Position numbers and translations under genes: made by a program. Below, piece after piece: positions 24,396-35,202 of a stretch of 64,000 nt of DNA. Location of the stretch: positions 930,001 through 994,000 of the forward strand of contig JAWHQI010000272.1 of NCBI GenBank assembly GCA_033032865.1. Reading direction: 5' to 3'. Under the pieces are notes generated by a model. The model had not been told where the DNA came from. It was given only the letters and a program-made list of their open reading frames with translations, and did not search any database. Source of the DNA: Dactylorhiza incarnata. Lineage: Eukaryota; Streptophyta; Magnoliopsida; Asparagales; Orchidaceae. Each line of letters starts with the position of its first letter. The first letter of the stretch is position 1.

Positions 24396-26494
24396 CACCC
24401 CCAGACTTAACCGTTTGCATGTCTCGGGCAAACTACTTAGCTCTCCCATCGGAACAATTGGATGTTAGAGTAGATTTGAGCGGTAGAGATCCATGCGAAG
24501 TCGCATGCTCACGTGCGTAGAAATACGTTAGAATAGAATTTAACTCAAGATTATATTTAACTATTTCTAGAACAGTAATTTGAAATCTAGTTTACTTGGA
24601 TGGTGAATCCCGGTGAGTCTTTCGGTCGTGCACAAGGGACAATAGCGTGTCTAATGAGTAGAGTATTACTCGAATCAAAATTCGGGACAATCTCCTAAGA
24701 AATCCATCAAAGTCGGTGTCCATAGGCTTACACGTTCGCACTCTCTCTACTGCATGAGATGACTCATATCTAAAATCAATAGGACTTATAGGTTAAGATT
24801 TGGCTTAGGTTGAGTTTAGGTTAGATAAGTAGAAGAACGATGGGTAACGCACTCAACATAACCTGAGTACTCAAGAGTATAAAATCACTGATACAACAAT
24901 TTCAAGAACCACACAGCACCCCCAGACTTCAACTGGACACTAGGTGTGTGCTAAGCCAATCATCCATTGTTTTATCGAGAGACTGTACTTGAAAGTTCTT
25001 TTTGCACAATTATTTTTTTTCTTCTCGACAAGTAAATCTTTTGTAAGCACTTTATAAACTTCTCCTTTAGCTTTCTCAAAGTTGCCCTACACAATATAGA
25101 TAACACCAAACGTGGTAGATATATAAACTTCTTTTCAAACTCATTTGTTGGTGCGAATATAGGTTTGGTCATATGGCTTTGGTGACATTTAAGTGGAGCT
25201 AAGCAAGAAGGATAGGTAGGCTCAATGGGTTTGCAAAGGTGATTACATTGGTTAGGATTTCAAAAGCACAAACGGATCAAGAAACGGCCTACATCACGCT
25301 TTAAAACGAGTTATTCAATGCAATCGTTTCAAGAGTCGCCTAGTGCAAGTTCTAGCCACCGAGAAAGGTTATCATTCCTTCCGACCCCAGTAATAAGCTA
25401 CTACTAATTCTGCTACACTCGACCCTTTGCTACCGTTGGATTCACCGGATTCACCACTAGAGTAAAATAAATTGCAACTACTATAATAGAAATAATTAAA
25501 TTATAACATTGAATTTTATTCTACTCTAATTGAATTTCTAGGCGTGACGGGAGCACTCGACTAGAGCACTACTCGAGTCAACATTTTTCTTCACCCCTCA
25601 CTCCTACACTAACAACCCAATTCTTACGAGCGGGGAACCTCGCAGCAATACCCAATAAGCGCGCGCGATTAAGTACGCGTGAACTAGGTGCAAATGTATG
25701 CAATGTGTGCAACAAAATTGAAAACCCTAACTCGGCACATTCTAACATGCTATGCAAAGTGCGTGCACGTGCATAACTCAATCTCTCCCCCAGACTTGAT
25801 CACAATCCTATAAAATAAGGAATTCATGAATTAAGGAAATAGGGGTAGAGTGGACCTATGCTCACGAATGAGCATGCCAGAAGTGCGGAAATTCCTTCTT
25901 TAACTTTCTCCTTCCTCATCCCCCGAGCGAGAGCTTAAACCTGTGATGTTAGCATGAACAAACAACAAATCAAAATAAACACAAACCTGAACAAAAGATC
26001 TTAACCGAATGGTTCCCCCATGGGTTGTCTCCCAAGAAGCCCTTTTGTTTACTGTCCTTAAGGTGGACCAAATACCTGTATTAAGCAAAGTTCATAAAGT
26101 GTAGAAGTTTTAAAGAAGAGTTTCCACACACAGTTCTCAGAACAAGAAAAAAAATAAAATCAGCTATAAGCACTTTTGTAGTACCCATCTCCAGTGGCTC
26201 GTAGGCTGGAGGTGAAAGCTTTAGGGCCAAAATTGGTATCGCCAAATTTTCCCCTAGCCTCCGCCATCTTGCCACGGAGAGCAACGGAGCATGCACCATG
26301 CAATAGTCTCTCTTGTTTACGCTTCTCCACTGTTGGAGAGCACCAGCGTTGATAAGTTTCAGCATTTCCCACCTTGGTGGTGGGTGGCATCACTTCTGTC
26401 GCCGCAGTGGCGACTGGATCAGCCCAAGAGATAGAATGTTTAAGAGGTTTATTACATAATTCATTACAATCTATCAATGGGATGTCGTCCCGAG
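24396..26494 (-). mobile_element. Long 3' non-coding region of the Athila-like element, with PPT
   Basis: The sense PPT AAGTCTGGGGGTG (24396-24408) abuts the 3' LTR. The same AAGTCTGGGGG core occurs again at 24919-24929 and 25787-25797. No RT or integrase homology is seen. A 105-codon frame at 26160-26477 (-) contains SPTVEKRKQERLLHGACSV and may be the frameshifted tail of the gag-protease frame. The rest looks non-coding. Confidence 0.55.
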
Positions 26495-27241
26495 TTAAGT
26501 TCGACTCGACAGGTTCAGAAATGAGGTTCTCCTCCCTCTCCGAGTCACATTCTTTTCGAAAGTCAACTTCTTCCTCTTCTCCGTTCGACTGATCTTCTTC
26601 CTTTTCTCCATTAAACGATCCTTTTCTTTCCTGTTCTCTGCATTACTAAGTGATTCATCAATAATAAACTGGGGAGAGCAAAATAATGTTGCGGTTGCAA
26701 TCTTGGGGAAAGTAGGGGATGTTACCTTACTAGGTAAGATAACACACCCCGCAGAAAAGTCCAAAGTGGCACCGCTCTCTTTCAAGAATGGTACTCCCAA
26801 GATGGGAATAGATTGATTCTCACGGGGTCCCAATACTTGGAAATCGGTGACCACCACCGTCCCCTCGATTATGACTTCAACATTTCTTACTTCTCCCTCC
26901 GCCTGAATGACAGTCCCGTTCGCAAGCACTAGGGACTTACGGTCATCCGTGTTCATTTCAAGTTGCATTTTAGTAACGTCCTGCAGTGCAAGGACGTTGT
27001 TGGATGAACCGGAATCACACAAGGCAGCAGTTTCAACATTATTTATGGAGCATGTGATTACAAACTCACTTGAGTTACTTACTTCTGCATCGGTGAGACT
27101 CTTCCCTTTATTGATTGGATTCTTTTCAGTGTTGCTGGGAAGGGTCCCTTGCGAACGCTCGGTCAGTAGTTGAGCCAATTGGCCCAATTGCGTCTCCAAG
27201 CTTCGCATGGATGTGGTTTGGCTAACCATATTAGAGTTAGC
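26495..27241 (-). CDS. 3' part of gag-protease frame (aspartic protease) of the Athila-like element
   Basis: This part begins at the copia insertion point and continues the gag frame of 38830-40130. Residues after the junction read ANSNMVSQTTSMRSLETQLGQ, the usual coiled segment that follows gag. Further on, TAALCDSGSSNNVLAL carries the DSGS protease active site, and SIPILGVPFLKESGATLDF is the ILGRPFL-type second protease motif, so a complete retropepsin-like fold is likely. A lysine/arginine-rich tail ends at 26495. No RT frame follows, which is unusual for Athila and suggests a gag-pro-only element. The frame is split by the copia insertion, so it cannot now be expressed whole. Confidence 0.8.
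   Translation of the reverse strand, partial: ANSNMVSQTTSMRSLETQLGQLAQLLTERSQGTLPSNTEKNPINKGKSLTDAEVSNSSEFVITCSINNVETAALCDSGSSNNVLALQDVTKMQLEMNTDDRKSLVLANGTVIQAEGEVRNVEVIIEGTVVVTDFQVLGPRENQSIPILGVPFLKESGATLDFSAGCVILPSKVTSPTFPKIATATLFCSPQFIIDESLSNAENRKEKDRLMEKRKKISRTEKRKKLTFEKNVTRRGRRTSFLNLSSRT
27237..27241. repeat. Target-site duplication TTAGC (left copy)
   Basis: TTAGC precedes the copia LTR here and follows the other LTR at 38830-38834. Confidence 0.9.
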
Positions 27242-28743
27242 TAAAGTGGAGGTTAGATCTTAAGTTACTCTAGAGGGGGGGGGGGGGGGGGGGGGGGGGG
27301 TGAATAGAGTATTAAAACTTTTCCTTAGTTTTTATAGCGGAATTAAAATAGTATTATATATAAGTGTAAGCAGTGTGAGAATTATATTAACATAAAAATT
27401 AAGTAAATGAAATCACACAACAAACAGCACAAGCACAGAAAATAACCAAACACAGAAGACACAAGGAGCTATAGTAGTTCCCCAATAAATCTGGGTACGT
27501 CTACTCTTCTACCACCCTTGGTAGGAATCCACTAGGATTTTTGATCAGGCGCCCTCACACCAAGGGATTTTTGTTCAGGTGTCCACACACCACAGAGCTT
27601 TTGTTCAGGTGCTCAAAACCAACTAGATTTTTTGATCAGGTGTCTTGCCACCAAGGAGGTACACTTTTGAAGGGAGTATTAACCCTGTACAAGAGAGGTA
27701 AGAAAGATTTTATAGTGTTCTTCTCTGTCAAGATGCTGAGAGAAGACTCTAGTGGATGTTGTTGTAAAGCTCCCCTTGTCTGATTGAAGTATTTGATAGA
27801 AGATGGAGAAGCTTTCTCTTGAAAACTAAGATCTCCTGTAGCAGATTGATCTGGAAGAACAGGTTCTTCAGATTGCTTGTTACTCTTTTTAGAAGATCTG
27901 AATTTGCAGCAGATTCTGAGAGAATGCTCTTGAGGAAGATGTTCTCAGAAGAAATTTTGTGCTGCTTGTAGAAGAAGAAGAAGAAAAAAAATACTTGCTG
28001 AGAGAGATGTATCTCTTTCTTCTTTTTCTGCTGTATATATTCTTTGTATTCTGTAGTAGAATAATGTTTGAATTCTGTCGACTGATTCATATATGTCCAA
28101 AAACAAAAACTGTCTTTAATGTATTCTATATTTGTGAATAGAATAATCAGTCTTTAAGATATTCTTGGAATAACAACAAAACTCAAACGACTCTGGCAGG
28201 TCCTTTAATTCCTTGGCCGTGAAAAGATTCCTTTTCATTAAATGTCAACGGCTATTGCTGTCTTGGAAAAAGGAAAGAAGGGAATATATTAACTGAGTTT
28301 AATATCCTTCCTTATTTGTCAGAATACGTCCAAAGATACTAAATAGATCCGTTATAGTCGTCGTTTTGCTGTTAGGATAAATAGAATGTAGCTGATAACA
28401 AATCTGGGCTTCAAAAAATGATCTGTCGAACGCTGGCTATAATCTGTCGAGCGTCGGCCAGAAGATGTTTAACGCTGGCTGGAAACTATCGAGCGCTGTC
28501 CAGAAGATGTTGAACGCTGGCTGGAAACTGTCGAGCGCTGGCAACAAAAACTGTCGAACGCTGGGAGCCATCTGTCGAGCACTGCTAGCCATTTGTTGAC
28601 CGCTGGGAACTTTAGATTTTATCTTAAGTTCTAGCTAATTTATCAGCCTAAAGACTTGACCCTTAAACTATACAATGGGGTCAACTGATCCTAATCAGTA
28701 CATAGTGATCCTAGCCCAAAACAGTAAAAGGATTGCTCCAACA
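27242..28743 (-). mobile_element. 3' LTR of the copia element
   Basis: 1502 bp. The + strand start TAAAGTGG has lost the G of the TGAAAGTGG seen in the other LTR, and the end is GCTCCAACA. A run of 26 G at 27275-27300 replaces the 8 G of the other LTR. The 17-bp length difference between the LTRs equals these two changes. About four 30-bp repeats with TTTTTGATCAGGTG lie at 27535-27655. The sense TATA (ATATATAC) is near 28032-28040. Confidence 0.93.
28420..28620 (-). promoter_or_regulatory. U3 repeats with CTGTCGA(A/G)CGCTGG
   Basis: About eight copies of CTGTCGAACGCTGG or CTGTCGAGCGCTGG, plus variants, lie in 200 bp, spaced 20-35 bp. They sit some 120-320 bases inside the LTR start in the sense direction and upstream of the TATA box. 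The same region exists at 38508-38695 in the other LTR. The core CTGTCGAAC also appears in the gag gene and in the pol-ORF gap. Confidence 0.6.
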
Positions 28744-28757
28744 ATCTCCCCCTATTT
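28744..28757 (-). other. Polypurine tract of the copia element
   Basis: In the sense strand AAATAGGGGGAGAT lies immediately before the 3' LTR start TGTTGGAGC. Confidence 0.85.
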
Positions 28758-28946
28758 GGGTTAGGATACTATTTGACAAATAAATCAAATAATAAATAAC
28801 ACAAAGATAAACAACAGAGCAGAAATATATCTGATAGAATTGAAATGCTTCAGCAGATAATATTGAAATAAAATGCTCTGAGTTTAGAAACATTTATACT
28901 GAATTCATGTAGTTCAAAGACAGAAGGAATTTGAAACTGTACTTTT

Positions 28947-31685
28947 TCACTGTGAGGAAGGCTTGAAAATGATTTCCCTGTTGGGATCTTCAGCTTGCTT
29001 CTTGCTCATGTAGCAATTTTCTGGACTTATGATTGTTTGAGATGTAGTAGGAAGAACTACTGCTGCTGGATACTTCTTTAAAAATCTTTCAGCATTAAAA
29101 AATTTTCTGGAATTGTACTTTTCAAGCTCTTGCTTTCTGAATTCAGACAATGTAGAAAATTGAGAATGGTCCTCACCTTCAGCCTTAGCTTTATTGATCT
29201 GAGCAATAGCTACTGATTCTCTGAATTTAGCCATGTGAGCTATTTCATCTGTTTCTTGAATTTCTGGAGAAGGAGACCTTTCAACAGAATCATTTGCCTG
29301 CTCTGAGGTTTTATTATCTTGAAGATTCATTCTGCTGTGAAATAAGCCATTTGAAAAAGTATATCTGTAATCTAAAATTGGTCTGGAAGAACTTGAGGGA
29401 GGAGCTCTGGCTAGTGTAGAACTTTGAGAGCCACTGGAGCTTTTATGAGTTCCTTCATATCTCCTAGACTGCTGGGGGGAAGATCTAGAGAAGGAGGAAG
29501 ACATCCCTGCTGATCCTGCTACTGGAGGAGGAGGAGGAGGGTGATTGAACTTAACTGGATTATCAGGAATATAACCAGTTTTCTTGAACTTCTTTCTTCT
29601 TTTCTGCTCATTTCTGGAGAGTGTCATCCAATGATGTGAGACTTTGTCAAGAGAGATATTGTGGAGAATATAATATGGGATATCATTATCTGGATTAGGA
29701 GGCTAGGGGATAGCTTTAGACTTAGCCTTTGTTTTCTTTCTTTTCCTTGACAGTGTATCATCAGAATCACTATCATTATCTTCTTCATCAGAATCAGAAG
29801 AAGAGATTGGTGTATCATATAAATCTGCTATCAATTTAAGAGCTTTGATCCTTTGCTCTTCAGCTTCATAAGCTTCATCTTCTGCTTTCCAGATCTCATA
29901 AAAGTCTGGAATTGGAGTTTCATCAAAGATAAAAGTTGGAAAGTCAGAATTTGTGATTGCTTCTTCTGACATTACAACTAGTTTTTCTTCTTGACTGAGA
30001 GCTTGATCTTGAATGAAAACTGTATCTGTAATCTTAACTTCAAAACTTCTAATTATCTTATTTAACAGAGCTTCATTAACTGGAGCAGTGTATGGGACAA
30101 TTGCTCTAGAATAATTATGTTGTTGAGGTAAAACTGGTAGAACTGTACTAAACTGAGAAAGCAAATAAATAATATCTATAGAGGGATTAATAGAAACATT
30201 ATTTATTTCTTCTGGACCTGGTAGAACTGGTTCTTCTGAAATTGGAAGAACTGAATTTCTAAGTGCTTGAGCATCTGGAGCATCTGGAGCTTCTTCATCA
30301 GACATCTCCCCCTGCCTAGCTTCAGGGAAACCTGAATCTAGGCCCCTAGAAGAAGGGACAGGTTGAAAGGAGGGGAAGGAAGAAATCTTTTCAGATAAAG
30401 CAGAAATAGATTGAACGATTGGAGCAAGTTTTGCATCCAATAACTGGTCTATTTTGGGAAGGATGAGACCAAGTATCTGATCAGCTACAGAGAAAAGATT
30501 TAAATAAGTGAATTCGTGAGAATGAGAGGAGGATGGCTCAGAAGAGGGAGGAATAGAGATTGGTACAAAGATGTTTGAGACATCTGTACCTTGTTGAGAG
30601 GGTTCTTGATGAGTAGAAGAAGAATGATGGATAGGGCATTGGGAATCATTATGAGTAGGAGATGGAGGTGGAGAAGAGTGATGAGGGAGGAGATCAAAAG
30701 AAGGAGGGGGAATGTCATCAATATGTGTGGAAGAATTGTAAGGTGGAGATTGTGCAGGGGAAAAACTTTGAGTAGAAGGAGGTGGGAGAGGAAGGGAGGA
30801 GACCAAAGGAGGAACTTTTGGAAGGGTTAGGGAAGAGACTGAATCAGTCCTTGTGTCTTCAGAAGCTTGCTTGACTGACTTTGGATTCTTCTTTGGAAAT
30901 ACCCTTTCCCACTTAGCAAAGAGAGCTGAGGTCAGCTTCTTGCTAGCATTGATTGTTACCTTTGGGGAGACCAGAAGGTCTGGATGCCTTTCCTGCAGAA
31001 CAATTCCTAAAATTCTTCCAAAGCTAACATTCTCCTTGGAAATCTTTTTCTTAATCAAATTAAACAGAAGTGATCCCCAGTTCACTTTCTTTTTCTCCAT
31101 CAAGGCCACCATCAACAGAAATTGGTGCCTTTTAACATAGTCATGTCCTGTTATTTTTCCTAACAACACCTTGCCAACTATATCTGATAAGAATTTATAT
31201 TCCAAAGACAGATTTTTCTTAAGCAGATGATTAGGGTTTCCAGAGGAGTGACCCATTTTGACTAAAGCTGCTTCAAATTCACCAGAACAAATTTCTATAT
31301 CTTCATCACCATTCACAAGCCCAAAAACTTCAGTTAGAATGGTAGGGGTAAGAGAAACCTGGTGTCCTGAGATTGTGCCCGTCAGACATTCATCTTCCTG
31401 CTTAACTGTGAAACACCATTCTTTGATTTCAGCTGTGTGAAGCTTTATCCTCAAGCTCATTAACTTCCTCAATTGTTGATTTTCAAAGAGTTGAAGGATG
31501 TCCTTGAAGATTTGATCAGATGTTGCGAAGGATTCCATATCTATGTCGAACCCAGCATTGAACTTCATGGAATAGAGCGAGGCTTGAGAAATCGCCATTG
31601 AGTCCTGCAAAAGAGGAGAAAGATCAAGTGCAAAAGGGGAACTGGAGGGAAACGATTTCTGTAGGCGCGCTCTTAAGAAATACAA
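28947..31685 (-). pseudogene. Extra reading frame between pol and the 3' LTR (plant-transposon-protein-like)
   Basis: One continuous frame of about 913 codons is broken only by a TAG at 29703-29705, giving pieces of 660 and 226 codons. The likely start is ATG at 31598 (MAISQASLYSMKFNAG), just after CTCCTCTTTTGCAG, which looks like a splice acceptor. Residues about 60-260 (LRIKLHTAEIKEWCFTVK, TPTILTEVFGLVNGDEDIEI, KFLSDIVGKVLLGK, VALMEKKKVNWGSLLFNLI) look like the domain annotated in plants as putative plant transposon protein, which also occurs behind pol in some Ogre/SIRE-like elements. A Pro/Ser-rich stretch follows (residues 280-400), then acidic and basic (KRKKTKAKSK) segments that could act in nuclear import. 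The second piece is basic and Ser-rich. No signal peptide or transmembrane segment is obvious, so an envelope role is not supported. Confidence 0.65.
31605..31622 (-). other. Splice-acceptor-like site before the extra ORF
   Basis: In the sense strand a pyrimidine tract CTTTCTCCTCTTTTGCAG ends 6 bases before the ATG at 31598. A donor-like CAGAG/GTAGGTT sits at the PBS (37331/37332). Together they would allow a subgenomic mRNA for the extra ORF. This is inference only. Confidence 0.35.
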
Positions 31686-31958
31686 GTAGTAAATATATAT
31701 ATATATGAGAGAAAGAGGCGAATTTGTGGAGCGGCGTTCAGCAACTAACCCTGATAAAGACAGAAGCCGAAAAGACTTTAAGTTTTTGTCAGACAGCGTT
31801 CGACAAAAAATATCCTTTTCGTCGACCGTTGTTCGACAGGTAACATTTCTTTATCGATTCTGAAAATATAAGGTTTTGTCGACCACCGTTCGACAAATGA
31901 TATAAATTCGTCGTTCTCCGTTCGACAAATTTTTGAGGTAAATAGAGAACTTAATTTA
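31686..31958 (-). other. Gap between pol and the extra ORF with TCGAC motifs
   Basis: There is no long frame. Between 31790 and 31935, TTCGAC/GTCGAA pairs recur about every 30-45 bases (GCGTTCGACA, CGTCGACCGTTGTTCGACAG, TGTCGACCACCGTTCGACA). They resemble the motif in the LTR and gag of the same element. Confidence 0.5.
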
Positions 31959-34900
31959 CTAGCAGATTGAGTCTCCATCTATCATTCCAAGTTGATTTGT
32001 AAAGAAGATATGCTTCTTTTCATCCAATGGCTTGGTGAAAATGTCAGCTCTTTGTAAATCAGTAGGAATAAATTGTAGGCAAATTTTATTTTTATCCACA
32101 TTATCCCTAAGGAAGTGGTGCCTAATTTCTATGTGTTTAGTCCAACTATGGAGAACTGGATTTTGTGCTATAGATATTGCACTAGTATTGTCACAAAATA
32201 TAGTTGAATTATTTAAGTTGACTCCATAGTCTAGAAGTTGATTTTGTATCCACAATATCTGTGAGCAGCAACTGCCAGCAGCTATATATTCAGCTTCAGC
32301 TATTGATGTTGACACAGATGTTTGTTTCTTACAAAACCAAGACACAAGCCTATCACCAAGGAACTGGCAAGTCCCTGATGTGCTTTTCCTGTCTACTCTG
32401 CATCCAGCATAATCTGAATCTGAGAATCCAGTTAATTCAAATTCAGATGCTGTTGGATACCAAAGTCCTAGATTAGGGCAACCCTTTATATATCTCAAAA
32501 TCCTTTTTAGCAAAATTAAGTGAGATTCCTTGGGGTTAACTTGAAACCTAGCACAAATACAAGTAGCAAACATTATGTCAGGCCTACTTGCTGTTAAATA
32601 GAGTAATGAGCCAACAATTGCTCTATATACTTTTGAATCAACAGGTTTCCCTGATTCATCATTATCAACAACAGCATTTGAGGGCATGGGTGTTTTCATG
32701 GTGGAAGAATCTGACATACCAAATCTTTTCACTAATTCCTTAGCATACTTAGATTGGGATATGAAGATTCCATTTGAAGTTTGCTTCACTTGGAGACCAA
32801 GGAAGTATGATAACTCACCCATACTACTCATTTCAAATTTAGATTGCATTAGATTTGAAAATCTTTTGCACAAATTCGAATCAGTAGATCCAAAAATAAT
32901 ATCAACTACATATATTTGAACTAGCAGAGTTTTATTTTTATGTATCCTAAAAAATAAGGTTTTATCTATTAAACCCCTACAGAAATTGTTTTCCAAAAGA
33001 AAACTAGCTAAAGTTTCATACCATACTCTGGGAGCTTGTTTGAGACCATAGAGAGCTTTCTTAAGCTTAAATACAAAAGAGGGTTGAGTTGGAGAGAGGA
33101 AACCTGGGGATTGTTCCACATATACTTCTTCTTTGATTTCCCCATTCAAGAAGGCACTCTTTACATCCATTTGATATACCTTGAACTTTTTGTATGCAGC
33201 AAATGCAAGAAATATTCTGATTGCTTCAAGTCTTGCAACAGGAGCAAAGGTTTGATCATAATCAATCCCTTCTTCCTGTGAATATCCTTGGGCTACCAGT
33301 CTTGCTTTATTTCTTACAATGTTGCCTTGTTCATCTAGTTTGTTCCTGAAGACCCATTTGGTGCCAATCACTGGATGGTCTTTTGGTCTAGGAACCAAAT
33401 CCCATACTTTGTTTGTCTCAAACTGATTGAGTTCCTCTTGCATAGCAATGATCCAGTTGGGATCTTGTTCTGCATCTTTTATAGTTTGAGGTTCAATCTG
33501 GGAGAGAAAGCATGTGTGCATCAAGTTCTGATGTACTTGATTCCTTGTTTGCACACCTGCTGAAATATCACCAATTACTTGTGATATTGGATGATCTCTA
33601 ACTGTGATGTGGTCAACAGTTGGAGTTGGTTCAGCAATAATTTCCATTTGGGGAATTTGTTCAGCTGCTATATTTTGTGGAGGATTATCTGTTGTTATCT
33701 GTTCTGAACTTTCAGCAAAATCTGGGAGATTTTCTTCTTCACTCTCCTCAGCATTCTGCTGTTCAGGATTCAGAATTCCTTCTTTGTGTAGAGCTAATTG
33801 ATCTACCTGCTGACACAATATGGGTACCTGCAGATTTTCTATGGTAGAAGAAATCTTCTCCTTGTAAAACATGTTAGTCTCATCAAAAGTAACATGCATA
33901 GATTCTTCTATCTTGAGGGTAGATTTATTATAAATCCTATATGCTTTGCTGGTTATTGAATATCCTAAGAAAATTCCTTCATCTGATTTTGGGTCAAATT
34001 TTCGAAGGTATTTCTTATCATTATTGTGAATGAAACATCTACACCCAAATGATCTAAAATAGCTAATTTTAGGTTTCTTCCCTTTAAGTAATTCATAAGG
34101 AGTCTTTCCCTTAAGCTTGTGTATCAAACTTCTATTCAGAACATAATTTGCTGTGCTGACAGCCTCTGCCCAAAAGGATAGGGGCAAATTAGCATCTGCA
34201 AGCAATGTTCTTGCTGATTCAATTAGAGTTCTATTTTTCCTTTCAACTACCCCATTTTGTTGAGGAGTTCTAGGAGCTGAGAAACAATGCCTGATACCTT
34301 CCATCTCACAGAATTCTTGCATAAGAAGAGACTCAAACTCACTGCCATGATCACTTCTGATCAATGCAACTTCAGTAGAGTACCCAATCTTTATGCTCTT
34401 AAGAAAGTCTGTAAGAACTTTAAAGTTATCTGACTTTTCTCTCAAAAAGAACACCCAAGTGAATCTAGAGAAGTCATCCACAATAACTAGAGAGTAAGAC
34501 TTCCCCCCTAAACTCTTTGTTGCTATAGGTCCAAAAAGGTCCATATGTAGCAAATATAAGATTCTAGTTGAATCACTTTTAGATAATGATTTAAAGTTGT
34601 TTTTAGTTTGCTTGCCTAGTTGACATGCCCTACATAAACCTTCTTTCTTATATGATCCCAAAGGTAAACCTCTAACAAGTTTGTCCTTAGATAGTTTAGC
34701 AATGGTCCTAAGGTTTACATGTCCTAGTCTCTTATGCCAAAGATCACTAGATTTACTTGTATCACTAAATAAACAGACTTCTGTAGTGGATGAATTGAAA
34801 TTTACTAAGTATATATTACCTTGTCTAATGCCTGATAAAATAGTAATACCATCAGTAGATTTAATAAGGCATTTCAATTTATTAAAGGTTACCTGATACC

Positions 34901-35153
34901 CTTCATCACATAATTGACTTATGCTGATAAGGTTATGCTTCAGTCCCTTTACATAGGCTACCTCTTTGAAGGTGACTTATCCAACTTTGACTTTTCCATA
35001 GCCTTTGGTCTGTCCACAGTTAGAGTCTCCAAATATAACTTTTGGTCCAAGCTTTGCCTTGAAGCTGTTCAGGTTTGACTTGTTCCCTGTCATATGTTTT
35101 GAACAGCCACTGTCCAAATACCATTTTTCACTTGTTCTTGGACAGTTGTGTAC
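31959..35153 (-). pseudogene. Copia pol: protease, integrase, reverse transcriptase, RNase H
   Basis: Protease lies at 34980-35153 (WYLDSGCSKHMTG). A TAA at 34977-34979 interrupts the frame just before [20 protein letters not shown] (GAG-pre-integrase). After that the frame is open for 972 codons (31959-34877, counted from its first Met): [14 protein letters not shown] and CRACQLGK (zinc-binding HHCC region), integrase triad D113, D176 and E212 (D-X35-E), RT (residues about 485-730) with [12 protein letters not shown] (catalytic D571 present) and the active-site tetrapeptide at 656-659 reading YVVD, and RNase H with [13 protein letters not shown] and [10 protein letters not shown]. The second catalytic Asp of RT is intact but the first is Val, which should abolish polymerisation. 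Gag overlaps upstream in another frame (gag stop 35179). Confidence 0.93.
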
Positions 35154-35202
35154 CTGCAAAAACAAAGACAAAACAAATCTATTTGTTCCTGACCCAGATT
35201 AC
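35154..35202 (-). other. Intron-like 49-nt segment at the gag/pol boundary
   Basis: In the sense strand AAG/GTAATC begins it and a T-rich TTTGTTTTTGCAG/GTA ends it. Removing the 49 bases would skip the gag stop and join gag to the protease frame (PK/VHNC) in phase. Plant introns are usually longer than 60 bases, so chance or a frameshift mechanism remains possible. Confidence 0.3.

Noticed and set aside
28947..31685. Envelope gene
   Set aside because: The position fits, but no signal peptide, furin-like site or transmembrane segment is visible.
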